A DNA stretch of 64,000 nucleotides from Lachnospiraceae bacterium (GTDB lineage Bacteria; Bacillota; Clostridia; Lachnospirales; Lachnospiraceae), in assembly GCA_902363675.1 (NCBI GenBank), contig CABJAV010000006.1, forward strand, positions 71,025-135,024, read 5' to 3'. Both the position numbers and the translations under genes were made by a program. Shown piece after piece: positions 25,990 to 34,779 of this stretch (positions are counted from its first letter, which is position 1; every line of letters begins with the position of its first letter). The notes under the pieces are model-generated. The model searched no databases and was not told where the DNA came from. It saw only the letters and a list, made by a program, of their open reading frames with translations.

Positions 25990-26976
25990 ATGTGTAATAG
26001 TAAGCAGCCTTTGATCAGTATTATTGTTTGTGTATATAACACGGAGAAATACATCGCAAAATGTTTGAAATCTATTTGTGCACAAACATATGCAAATATA
26101 GAGATTATTGTTGTAAATGATGGCTCTACAGACAAGACAGCGATGATTATAAATGAGTGGCAGGAAAAGGATGAAAGGATTGTTCTTGTTCAGCAGGAAA
26201 ATAAGGGATTAGCAGTTGCAAGAAATGTTGGGCTTGATATTTCGAGGGGAGAGTATATTGGTTTTGTGGATGCGGACGATTATATAGAAAAAGACATGTT
26301 TCAGATATTGTATGATGCAATTTTACAAAGCGATTGCATGCTATCCATGTGTGCATACAGGATTATGGATACGAATGGAAAACTTTTTCCTAAAAATATA
26401 GAAAATCCTAAAAGTCAAATTTATGATGTAGAAAAATTTTTCTTCACGGCAATTGCTGACCGGATGTATTATGGAATGTGTGTATGTGCATGGAACAAAT
26501 TATATAAAAAAAGTTTATTTGATGGATTGCGTTATCCGATAGAAAAATTGTATGAGGATAATTGGATGATACATAAACTGATCTATAAAGCAAAATCTGT
26601 TGTGTTCATAGATAAAGAATTATATTATTATCGCCGAACGGATAATAGTATCATGCATTGTGCGTTTTCGTTAAAGAGATTTGATAATTATTTTGCACAG
26701 GTGGACCGCATTGCTTTTTTTGAAAAGAATCATGCTTCGAGAAACTTGATCGATGCATGGAAAGTGGACTGTGTGAAGTTTGGTATTAGTTACTGGTTTC
26801 AAATGAAAGATTCTAAATGTGCAACAAAAGAAGAAGAAAAAGAGTATTATACTGCTGTAAAAAACAGTATACAGGATTTTGTTAAATTATGCCCAATTCC
26901 TTTACGGATGAAGGGAATTATTTTTTTAAAGATGCCACACTTATTTTTTTTATTACATTGTGCAAAACAAAATTGA
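25990..26976 (+). CDS. Family 2 glycosyltransferase (module 1)
   Basis: The 328-residue protein has ISIIVCVYNTEKYIAKCL, VNDGSTDKT, KGLAVARNVGLDI, FVDADDYIE (metal site) and AWNKLYKKSLF with YEDNW, all typical of GT2. ATG 25990 follows GAGGAG. It is followed by a beta-helix/LRR exported protein, and the same pair recurs at 28722/29807. Confidence 0.88.
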   Translation: MCNSKQPLISIIVCVYNTEKYIAKCLKSICAQTYANIEIIVVNDGSTDKTAMIINEWQEKDERIVLVQQENKGLAVARNVGLDISRGEYIGFVDADDYIEKDMFQILYDAILQSDCMLSMCAYRIMDTNGKLFPKNIENPKSQIYDVEKFFFTAIADRMYYGMCVCAWNKLYKKSLFDGLRYPIEKLYEDNWMIHKLIYKAKSVVFIDKELYYYRRTDNSIMHCAFSLKRFDNYFAQVDRIAFFEKNHASRNLIDAWKVDCVKFGISYWFQMKDSKCATKEEEKEYYTAVKNSIQDFVKLCPIPLRMKGIIFLKMPHLFFLLHCAKQN

Positions 26977-27009
26977 TTGATATTACGGCTTGTGAGGAGA
27001 AACTATTTT

Positions 27010-28680
27010 ATGAAAATTACAAAGAAAATATGGCTTTTACGCATATGTACGGTGTTGTATACTGCTATTTTCTGCATAGGATGTGTTGCAAAAGGCGGAG
27101 TGTTACAGGATGTGTATGCGTCATCTGCAAATACTGTACTTGTGAAAAAAACAAAGGCAGATAAAAATGTGATTCCTGATAAATATAATACGGGTGCCAA
27201 AGGAAACTTAAAGAAAGTAAAGCTAGGTGCTGTCGTTGGCGGAATCCAGTTTACGGCTGCAAGTGGGAATACAAAAAATTCACTTGATTTTTATTACAAT
27301 AATAAACAGGTAAAAGGAAAGATAATTTTTAAAGATTATGATTTCTCTGAATATCCGGTCGTTTGTTATAATTCCCAAAAAGTAGAGCAAAAAATTAATG
27401 TTACATTTATAAATTGCAAGTTTTCTTATTTTGCAACAGATCGAGCATGTACAAACGTGTCATATGAGTTTCAAAAATGCACATTCAAAAATTTTGGAGG
27501 AAGTAATGCTTCATTTGACAGGTGTAAATTTGGCGGAAGTTATAATGATGGATTAAATCCGTTTCAGAAGATTAACGTTAAAAATTCTTTTTTTTGTGAT
27601 CTTGGAAGTGTAAAGTCAGATAAGGTGATACATTCCGATGGAACACAGATTTATGGGTGGAAAGGAATTACGGCAAAAGATATTTTGTATAAAAATTGCA
27701 GATTTGAAATTCCACAGATTGCACCGAAAGGGAGTAAAGCAGGGGTGAATGCGTGTATCATGCTCCAGCTGGAATATAGTGGTGCAGAGTCTATAAAATT
27801 TGAAGATTGTATCTTGAATGGAGGAGGGTATAGTATATATGCTCATTCAATCAGCAAAAAGTATCCTTTAAAAAATATAGAGTTTAAAAATATTCAGGTC
27901 GGAGGTGCAAAAACATACGGAAGCATATATCCGGATGTGTCATCTGCTGTAACATTTGAAAATGCAAAAGAAACATCAACATTGTACGTTGGTTCTGTAT
28001 GGAAGGAAAAAGGAAAAGTTCATTTGAGTGTTACAAATGATTCTTGTCGGAAACGTAAGTTGTTAGTTATTACAGATCAGGGAAAATATTCTTATACTAT
28101 CCCTGCCTGTCCTAAGGGTGGTCAAACAGACATTAGCCAAACATATGCAGATATGCCATTTGACCAGAAAATTGTAATTCCCCAAAAGTGTAAGTATATT
28201 ATATGTTATGATAATACATTTTCTGGAGCAGCGGAACAGATTCGATTTGTAAACTGGCAGGGGAAAAAAGTTTATTTATCACAAAAAGAAAATAAAAATT
28301 TATACAGCAAAAAGAATGAAAATATTACATCAGGAAAATGTGGAGAAAAAATCCGGTATACATTGTCGAAAGCTGGCGTTCTCACGCTAAGAGGTAAAGG
28401 AGAAACATATTCTTATCACTCGAATAAGAAGACCCCATGGCATAAATACAGTGACCTGATAAAAATCGTGAAAGTAGAGAAAGGTATAACCGGACTAGGA
28501 AACCAGCTGTTTAAAGAATGTGGAGCGATTCAACAGGTAAGTTTGCCAAAAGAATTACAAAATATTGGGGACCGGACCTTTTATGGGGCTGTTTTTTTGA
28601 AGCGGGTGGAGTTGCAAAAGAAAACAAAATATAACAAAAGCACCTCGTTTTCGGGAAAAACAATAGTAATAAGGAAATAA
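27010..28680 (+). CDS. Exported beta-helix / BspA-type leucine-rich-repeat protein (module 1)
   Basis: The 556-residue protein has an N-terminal signal segment (IWLLRICTVLYTAIFCIGC) and cleavage is likely near VYASSA. Residues about 45-370 read like a right-handed beta-helix (FINCKFSYF, FQKCTFKNFGG, HSDGTQIYGW, FKNIQVGG). Residues about 440-556 form one BspA-like LRR unit (GKCGEKIRYTLSKAGVLTL, PWHKYSDL, GNQLFKECGAIQQVSLP) that ends early. It is a shorter paralogue of the 742-residue protein at 29807. ATG 27010 follows GAGGAG at 26994-26999. The fold suggests glycan binding or cleavage, but no catalytic residues can be assigned. Confidence 0.7.
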   Translation: MKITKKIWLLRICTVLYTAIFCIGCVAKGGVLQDVYASSANTVLVKKTKADKNVIPDKYNTGAKGNLKKVKLGAVVGGIQFTAASGNTKNSLDFYYNNKQVKGKIIFKDYDFSEYPVVCYNSQKVEQKINVTFINCKFSYFATDRACTNVSYEFQKCTFKNFGGSNASFDRCKFGGSYNDGLNPFQKINVKNSFFCDLGSVKSDKVIHSDGTQIYGWKGITAKDILYKNCRFEIPQIAPKGSKAGVNACIMLQLEYSGAESIKFEDCILNGGGYSIYAHSISKKYPLKNIEFKNIQVGGAKTYGSIYPDVSSAVTFENAKETSTLYVGSVWKEKGKVHLSVTNDSCRKRKLLVITDQGKYSYTIPACPKGGQTDISQTYADMPFDQKIVIPQKCKYIICYDNTFSGAAEQIRFVNWQGKKVYLSQKENKNLYSKKNENITSGKCGEKIRYTLSKAGVLTLRGKGETYSYHSNKKTPWHKYSDLIKIVKVEKGITGLGNQLFKECGAIQQVSLPKELQNIGDRTFYGAVFLKRVELQKKTKYNKSTSFSGKTIVIRK

Positions 28681-28721
28681 ACAAAATGTAGGAATTTCGT
28701 TTCAGAGTATGAGGATTTAAG

Positions 28722-29690
28722 ATGGAAGATCTATTAGTTAGTGTGATAGTGACAGCGTATAATGTTGAAAAATATATCGACGAATGCATAGAAAGCATTG
28801 TGAATCAAAGTTACAAAAATCTGGAGATAATTATTGTGGATGATGGATCTCCGGATTCTGTTCCACAAAAATGTGATGAATGGAGAGAAAGAGATACAAG
28901 GATTAAAGTGATTCACAAAACGAATGGTGGAGTTTCATCCGCAAAAAACACTGGGGTAGCGGCAGCAACAGGGGAACTCATCGGATTTGTAGATGGTGAT
29001 GATTGTATTGCTTTAAATTATTATGAAACATTGGTCAATGCGTTAAAAAAGAATGAGAGTGATATTGTTCGTATGGGGATGGAACGAATTGATGAAAATG
29101 GAAAGTTCATTAACCGGGTCATTCCTAAGAAAGCCTCTTATAGCGGTTATGAAGCGTTACAATGTATTGGAAAAGATGATGGAATATTTATAATGAATCA
29201 GCTGTCTTTGAGTAAAAGAGAGGTATTTGAAAACATTTCTTTTCCGGAGGGACGTGTGTGTGAAGATGCAGCTGTTGCACATCAATTTTACATGAAAATA
29301 AAGAAACTGACAGTATTACCATATGATTTATATCGGTATCGGATTGTCTCGCAGAGTATTATGCATAAAAAGATAGTCATAAAGAGACTGGATATTATAG
29401 AGGCTTTGTATGACCGTTTTCTGTCTTATCAGAATTCAGGGTATATAGAATTGCTGGCAGATACATGTAATATTGCAAAAAACAAAATGTGGATACTTGG
29501 AAGAATTAAATTTGTTACAAAAGCAGATAAAGCCAGAAAGCAGCAGATTATTAAGATGTATCGATACATGTATAGAAATGTAGAAAAAACTGTAAGCATC
29601 CAATGCACATTGTGCTATTTTTTCCCATATTTATATAATAAAATGAGGGAAAGATTGAAATTTAAAAGAAATTTCATGCATGTTTTATAA
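28722..29690 (+). CDS. Family 2 glycosyltransferase (module 2)
   Basis: The 322-residue GT2 enzyme carries VSVIVTAYNVEKYIDECI, VDDGSPDSV, GGVSSAKNTGVA and FVDGDDCI (DxD-type site), with CEDAAV in the acceptor motif. It is related to, but clearly diverged from, the GT2 at 25990. It is followed by a structured leader and the second beta-helix/LRR gene. Confidence 0.87.
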   Translation: MEDLLVSVIVTAYNVEKYIDECIESIVNQSYKNLEIIIVDDGSPDSVPQKCDEWRERDTRIKVIHKTNGGVSSAKNTGVAAATGELIGFVDGDDCIALNYYETLVNALKKNESDIVRMGMERIDENGKFINRVIPKKASYSGYEALQCIGKDDGIFIMNQLSLSKREVFENISFPEGRVCEDAAVAHQFYMKIKKLTVLPYDLYRYRIVSQSIMHKKIVIKRLDIIEALYDRFLSYQNSGYIELLADTCNIAKNKMWILGRIKFVTKADKARKQQIIKMYRYMYRNVEKTVSIQCTLCYFFPYLYNKMRERLKFKRNFMHVL

Positions 29691-29692
29691 GC

Positions 29693-29789
29693 GTCATGAG
29701 TTCTCATAGAGAATTGGCTGGTTGAAAACAAATTATGCATATGTTAAAGTATTTATATGGTACTTTAGTCACAAAAGAAAGCTCATGAC
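29693..29789 (+). other. Candidate structured RNA leader before the second beta-helix/LRR gene
   Basis: A closing stem GTCATGAG (29693-29700) / CTCATGAC (29782-29789) encloses two further stems, TTCTC/GAGAA (29701-29705/29709-29713) and TAAAGTA/TACTTTA (29745-29751/29761-29767), a three-way-junction layout. The right arm directly abuts the AGGAG ribosome site (29790-29794), so folding could affect translation. No known riboswitch class was recognised. Confidence 0.4.
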
Positions 29790-29806
29790 AGGAGAAGTAG
29801 TAAGCT

Positions 29807-32035
29807 ATGAAAAATAAGAGAGTATTGCGTGCAACAGCAGTGCTGTTGGGAATGGTAACATTATTGACAGGGGTCGTCTTTGGATTAAAATCATCAGTGA
29901 ATATAGATGATGATCCGATTGCTCTTGGAGGAACGGAAGTGTCTGAAGATTTTTTGGTACATCAGACGGAGGATGATGTGAGAATAATTCCAGATAAGTA
30001 TAATACTGGAGCAAAAGGAACACTGATCAACGTAGAACTCGGGGGAATGGTTGGAGATATTCAACTTGTTGCAGGCAGTGGGGGAACAAAAAACGTATTC
30101 GATTTTTATTACCGAAATAAGAATATTGAGGGAACGGTTACATTAGAAAATTATGATTTTTCAAAATATCCGTTAGTTTTGTATAAGGCTGATAAAGTAG
30201 AGAAAAATATAAATTTTGTTTTTAATAATTGTAAATTTTCTATGGTATCGGTAGGAAACAAAAGCGCAAGTATTTCTTATGCATTCAACAACTGTACTAT
30301 TGAAAATTTTTATGGAAGCAATGCAAAATTCAGCAAATGTAAGATTGGTGGCAGTTATTATGATGGAATAAATCCTTTTCAGAACGTAGAAGTGACAGAT
30401 TGTTTCATTTCAGATTTTGGAAGTACAAAGGATACTGGTAAGGAGATTCATTCAGATGGAACACAGATTTATGGGGCGGCAGATGCAGAGGTAAAGAATA
30501 TTTCATTTGACAATTGCAGGTTTGAAATTCCGCCGGTTGCTCCGGCTGGCAGCAATGCATATGTAAATTCCTGTATTATGCTTTCTTTGGAATATAGTAA
30601 TGCAAAAGCAGTTCAATTTTCAAATTGTATTTTAAATGGAGGCGGATATACGATATATACCTGTGCCAAAAAGGATAATTTTAAATTAGAGGATATTAAT
30701 TTATCAAATTTGCGCGTGGGATGCGCAAAGAAATATGGTACCATTTATTACAAAATATCTCCAGGTGTGACTTATGATACGGTGGAAGATACAGAGGCTT
30801 TGTATGTTGCATCCGTATGGAAAGAAAACGGAAATACGCATTTTAGTGTTAGTAACGACACGAATAAGGAGAGGACACTGAAAATTATTACAAAGTCTGG
30901 GGCATATGATTATACAATTCCGGCTTGCAAAAATGGAAACGATATGTCGGAGGAGGATACGTATGCAGAGATGCCGTTTGATGTCGATATTACAATTGCA
31001 GAAGATGCGGAATATGCAATCTGTTATGATACGACAATTGAAGGATGCGCGAAGCAGATTCGATTTATGAACTGGGGAGATGCCAAGGTATATCTTACCA
31101 AGGAACAATTCTCAACATTATTTTCTGGAGCGGAAGATGTGCTGTATTCTGGACAATGTGGGAAAAATGTAGAGTATGAATTGAATAAAAAAGGCGAGCT
31201 TACATTGGAAGGAACTGGAGACACATATTCTTATAGTTCGGGAAAACCAGCTCCATGGACAAATTACAGCGATTTGGTAAATGATGTAAAAGTAGAAGAA
31301 GGTATTGAGGGATTAGGACAACAGTTATTTAGAAACTGTACAGCAATTAAAAAGGTTTCTCTGCCAGATAGTCTTACAAAAATAGAAACAAGAACCTTTT
31401 TCGGATGTACGGGATTGCGAACCATTACGTTACCAGCAGCATTAGAAAGTCTTGGAGATTATTCTCTGCCATACGAAACCCTTACAAGTGTATATTATGA
31501 TGGGTTGCAGTGGGATAAAGTATATGTATCTGCTAAAAATGAGGGATTAAATGATAAATTATACTTGAATGAAACAAATGAAGAAACGGATATTCTCGAG
31601 AATGGAAAATGCGGAACAGATGCGACTTACACCCTTTCAAAGAGTGGTGTGTTGAAGATTACCGGTACCGGAGAAACTTACAATTATAATACTGGGAAAC
31701 CCGCACCATGGTATGATAACCGGGAGCTGATTGTAAAGGTAGAAATTAGTGAAGGAATTACCGCCATTGGAGAACAGTTATTCAGAAAGTGCAGTAATAT
31801 ATCGGAAATTGATTTGCCGAATGGTATCGTTAAGATTGGGAAGAATGCATTTATTTCCTGTAGTAATTTGCGTAGCATAATAATTCCTGGCTCGGTCGAA
31901 GAAATCCAGACACGTGCATTTGATGCAACAGCACTGGAATCGGTCAAATATCAGGGAACAAAGGAACAGTGGGATAAAATTGTAATTGGTAATTTTAATA
32001 CGAGACTGGTTGAAAATATTTCATTTACAGAATAA
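29807..32035 (+). CDS. Exported beta-helix / BspA-type LRR protein (module 2)
   Basis: The 742-residue protein has an N-terminal hydrophobic segment (AVLLGMVTLLTGVVFGL, signal peptide or anchor) and a beta-helix region (about 60-430) with the same landmarks as the 27010 protein: IPDKYNTGAKG, HSDGTQIYG, CRFEIPPVAPAGSNA. Two BspA-like LRR modules follow (about 445-590 and 600-742), each opening GKCG/GQCG...L..TGTGETY-like and containing LP...I....F..C. The shorter paralogue has only one. It may bind or process the EPS; role unknown. Confidence 0.72.
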   Translation: MKNKRVLRATAVLLGMVTLLTGVVFGLKSSVNIDDDPIALGGTEVSEDFLVHQTEDDVRIIPDKYNTGAKGTLINVELGGMVGDIQLVAGSGGTKNVFDFYYRNKNIEGTVTLENYDFSKYPLVLYKADKVEKNINFVFNNCKFSMVSVGNKSASISYAFNNCTIENFYGSNAKFSKCKIGGSYYDGINPFQNVEVTDCFISDFGSTKDTGKEIHSDGTQIYGAADAEVKNISFDNCRFEIPPVAPAGSNAYVNSCIMLSLEYSNAKAVQFSNCILNGGGYTIYTCAKKDNFKLEDINLSNLRVGCAKKYGTIYYKISPGVTYDTVEDTEALYVASVWKENGNTHFSVSNDTNKERTLKIITKSGAYDYTIPACKNGNDMSEEDTYAEMPFDVDITIAEDAEYAICYDTTIEGCAKQIRFMNWGDAKVYLTKEQFSTLFSGAEDVLYSGQCGKNVEYELNKKGELTLEGTGDTYSYSSGKPAPWTNYSDLVNDVKVEEGIEGLGQQLFRNCTAIKKVSLPDSLTKIETRTFFGCTGLRTITLPAALESLGDYSLPYETLTSVYYDGLQWDKVYVSAKNEGLNDKLYLNETNEETDILENGKCGTDATYTLSKSGVLKITGTGETYNYNTGKPAPWYDNRELIVKVEISEGITAIGEQLFRKCSNISEIDLPNGIVKIGKNAFISCSNLRSIIIPGSVEEIQTRAFDATALESVKYQGTKEQWDKIVIGNFNTRLVENISFTE

Positions 32036-32054
32036 GGGTAGGTGGAAATGTCAG

Positions 32055-32480
32055 ATGAATCCAATTAACTTTTTGAAATATAATCCGCAGAAACGATTAA
32101 CAGTATATGCATATATATATTCCGCAATTTATCGTTTAGAATTATTTTTTATTAAACCAAAATATTTACAGAAACATTGGGGAATCGAAGGAAAAGAATC
32201 ACCGGAAGAAGAAGCTCCATGGAAATACCGGTATGCGATGAATGTATCAAGGGTTGTGAACCGGATCTGCTCTAAGACGGCATGGGAAAGTAAATGTCTG
32301 GTACGTGCATTGACTGCACAAAAAATACTTAAGAAAAAGGGAATACATTCTACATTGTATTTAGGATGTGGGATGGAAGCTGAAAAGATGGTGGCACACG
32401 CCTGGTTGAGATGCGGAAAAATGTATGTGACCGGTGGTGATGGAACTGGATATTCTATTGTAGATAAGTTTTGTGCTTGA
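32055..32480 (+). CDS. Lasso peptide biosynthesis B2 protein (leader peptidase)
   Basis: The 141-residue protein matches the stand-alone transglutaminase-like B2 family: WESKCLVRALTAQKILKKKG with catalytic Cys81, LGCGMEAEKMVAHAW with catalytic His115, and an Asp downstream (TGGDG, Asp129). B2 cleaves the precursor leader so that the cyclase can close the ring. ATG 32055 is favoured; a GGTGG site lies 9 bp upstream. It precedes precursor A1 by 112 bp on the same strand. It is the only B2 gene seen, so it probably serves both precursors. Confidence 0.87.
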   Translation: MNPINFLKYNPQKRLTVYAYIYSAIYRLELFFIKPKYLQKHWGIEGKESPEEEAPWKYRYAMNVSRVVNRICSKTAWESKCLVRALTAQKILKKKGIHSTLYLGCGMEAEKMVAHAWLRCGKMYVTGGDGTGYSIVDKFCA

Positions 32481-32523
32481 ATATATGTCGAAAAATTTAA
32501 TTCTAACAATCATGATAGAAAAG

Positions 32524-32552
32524 TTTACCCAATATGTAGGATATGCTAGACT
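32524..32552 (+). promoter_or_regulatory. Promoter of lasso precursor A1
   Basis: TTTACC (32524-32529), 17-bp spacer, TAGACT (32547-32552), 41 bp before the precursor ATG; TATAGT at 32554-32559 is an alternative -10. Confidence 0.45.
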
Positions 32553-32592
32553 TTATAGTGTCAATAGATATTGAGTAAAGGAGAATAATATT

Positions 32593-32775
32593 ATGAAAAA
32601 TTGGAGAAACGCAGAAATTGTAGAACTGAACATTAACGAGACAGCACAGGGTGGCAAGGATAGTACACGTGTCGATGGAATGTGGACAGATAGAAATACA
32701 GGTAATGCATGGGCTAGTTTCGCAAGTGGTGGAAACGCAGGCGGACCTGAAATTGATGTAAGACCAATACAGTAG
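32593..32775 (+). CDS. Lasso peptide precursor A1, 60 aa
   Basis: The leader reads MKNWRNAEIVELNINETAQ and shares MKxW....I.ELNINETA.G with the precursor on the other strand at 37748-37909. This is the paeninodin-type pattern (aromatic residue, conserved Leu, Thr near the cleavage site). The core most likely starts at Gly20, giving Asp28 as ring position 9; starting at Gly21 makes it position 8. The 41-residue core is long for the class, ends RPIQ, and lacks a C-terminal Ser. AAAGGAG lies 9 bp before ATG 32593. A terminator follows at 32791-32832. Its neighbours are B2 upstream and a convergent cyclase downstream. Confidence 0.82.
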   Translation: MKNWRNAEIVELNINETAQGGKDSTRVDGMWTDRNTGNAWASFASGGNAGGPEIDVRPIQ

Positions 32776-32790
32776 AAATGGCAAATATGA

Positions 32791-32832
32791 AACCACCTCA
32801 ATTCCGATAATTGGAATTGAGGTGGTTTTTTA
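32791..32832. terminator. Bidirectional terminator between precursor A1 and cyclase C1
   Basis: Arms AACCACCTCAATTCC (32791-32805) and GGAATTGAGGTGGTT (32813-32827) with T runs on the + strand side. It stops A1 transcription and lies 10 bp beyond the 3' end of the convergent cyclase gene. Confidence 0.9.
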
Positions 32833-32841
32833 ATGAAAGAA

Positions 32842-34779
32842 TTAAGACGGATGGTCGTAATTAGACAAATAGTAACTGAGTGAAACTGTATAGAGCAAAT
32901 AGATAATCGGCTTGCTGTCACATTTAGGGTTAAGCTGCTTGTGAGTTTTGCAAAATGTTATCATTTCATTTATTTTATCTTGTTTTAAATAAGTTGATAA
33001 CTGAGGATTATTTATAGTTTCCAGGATATTCAAACGATCCTGTTCCCATGATCGGGCTAAGCGATATATATAATCGCCACCCTGTAATCCACGGTGAGCA
33101 GTGTCAGTGGTGATATGTTCGGGAAGAATATCAGCCAGATAGCCGCGCACCAGATAACGTTCGATTCCATGTGACACAAAGCAGGTCATTGGAAGTGTAA
33201 GACATAATTCAATCATTCGTTTATCCTTGGTAGGATCGCGTTCTATAATACCATGAAGCAGACTTGAAATTGTATTGTACAGTCCAATCTGCTGAAAAGT
33301 AATTTGAGAGCAAATGTTATTGCGTCGTTGAGAATCGGTAAGCAGTGAGCCGTTTCCACAGGAGTGGAAGAGTTTTTGGTTCTGATACTTTATATGATAT
33401 TTGTTTATCAGATTATCTCGGACATTTCCGTTCTTGTATGTGGATGAAATGCCGAAATAATCACAACATTTCTCTTTCCAGGCAGAATAAAAAGTATGTA
33501 AAAAATATTTTTTTGGTACATGATTTTTTTTCAGAAAATCACATATAGATTGTTTTGCCTGTATTAGATGAAACGTTCGCATTTGATGATAGGTGAGGGA
33601 TAAAATATCTCCATAAGAAAGTGTCCCATTCCCCATCTGCCCGGTTAATTGTATTTTGCAACCTCTGGCATGTGCATCGTGGTTGACTTGATATATCCAG
33701 CTTAGATTTATCGCGGATTTTATTGGTAGATCATATTCTTCTACAAACTTCTTCAGATGCGTGAGAGCGTTTTCTCCTTTACAGTCAATAAAATGACTTT
33801 TAATATTCGGAAAACATGCCACGGTTTTTTTTACAGCTGAAGATTCATCCGGAACAAAATAGGCATCTGATTCGTAATCGTGTGCTTCATCTGGAATGGA
33901 AGTATAAGTATGTAAGATTTCACCGCGCTTTTCTAAAAATGGGGCAGCAATACTGACGATGGATGTCGAGTCAAGTCCACTGCTTAAGTTTGCTGCTATC
34001 TGTGTTCCGGGACGAAGTAAATCCTCTACGCATTTGCGGAAGGTCTGAACGACCAGATCTTTGTATTGCTCTTCTTCCTGATAATGGATTTTTTTACACT
34101 TCTGCGGCTTCCAATATTGGATTTCAGATAATTTTCCATTTGTATATTTGATATAATGTGCAGCCTTTAACTGGAATACCTCTTCGAAAGGGGTAAGTCC
34201 CGGAAAAGCAAGCATACATGCGGACGGTTCAGATTCACATGCAGTAATCCATTTTTCAGATAATTTTAATTGTTCAGAGGAAAAGCACTCTTTAAACAAA
34301 TCGTAGGTGGTACAGAAATATAATGTCTGACCTTGCAGAGAATAGTTGATGCATCGATTTCCGACATGATCGGTATAGAGCAGGAAAGTGTCTGTATCCG
34401 GTACATAGATGGCAAAAGAAAAAGCACCGAGCAGATGTTCCACAAAACGTTCTCCCCATGTCAGGTAGGCATGATAACTGAGAAGTCCATCCGGGATGTC
34501 AGCATCTGTAATATGAAGTTCTTGCATAAGTTCCGGACGGTTGTCCAAAATACAATCTGCAGTAAAAAAAATATTACGTTCCTTATCATGGTAAGGAAGG
34601 ATTTCATGTACGGCTTCCGGTGTAAAATACTGGTGACCACATGCAAAATAGAATTTGTCGCTTAGCAGATCATCGATACGGTCAATTTTATATTTTCCCA
34701 TTCTTTTTTTCATGGAAACAGAGAGTTCGGGTTGGATATTTGATTCGCTATGTGAAAGGATTCCCCATATGGCAGCCAT
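32842..34779 (-). CDS. Lasso peptide cyclase C1 (asparagine-synthetase-like)
   Basis: The 645-residue protein has a glutaminase-type N-terminal domain that begins MAAIWGILSH, so the catalytic N-terminal Cys of true asparagine synthetase is absent. The synthetase domain carries the ATP-pyrophosphatase motif SSGLDST (266-272). C proteins adenylate the ring Asp/Glu side chain and close the macrolactam. The gene overlaps the stop of the kinase-like gene by one base (coupled). It is last in the minus-strand block A2-C2-K1-C1. Which precursor it uses is not known. Confidence 0.86.
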   Translation of the reverse strand: MAAIWGILSHSESNIQPELSVSMKKRMGKYKIDRIDDLLSDKFYFACGHQYFTPEAVHEILPYHDKERNIFFTADCILDNRPELMQELHITDADIPDGLLSYHAYLTWGERFVEHLLGAFSFAIYVPDTDTFLLYTDHVGNRCINYSLQGQTLYFCTTYDLFKECFSSEQLKLSEKWITACESEPSACMLAFPGLTPFEEVFQLKAAHYIKYTNGKLSEIQYWKPQKCKKIHYQEEEQYKDLVVQTFRKCVEDLLRPGTQIAANLSSGLDSTSIVSIAAPFLEKRGEILHTYTSIPDEAHDYESDAYFVPDESSAVKKTVACFPNIKSHFIDCKGENALTHLKKFVEEYDLPIKSAINLSWIYQVNHDAHARGCKIQLTGQMGNGTLSYGDILSLTYHQMRTFHLIQAKQSICDFLKKNHVPKKYFLHTFYSAWKEKCCDYFGISSTYKNGNVRDNLINKYHIKYQNQKLFHSCGNGSLLTDSQRRNNICSQITFQQIGLYNTISSLLHGIIERDPTKDKRMIELCLTLPMTCFVSHGIERYLVRGYLADILPEHITTDTAHRGLQGGDYIYRLARSWEQDRLNILETINNPQLSTYLKQDKINEMITFCKTHKQLNPKCDSKPIIYLLYTVSLSYYLSNYDHPS

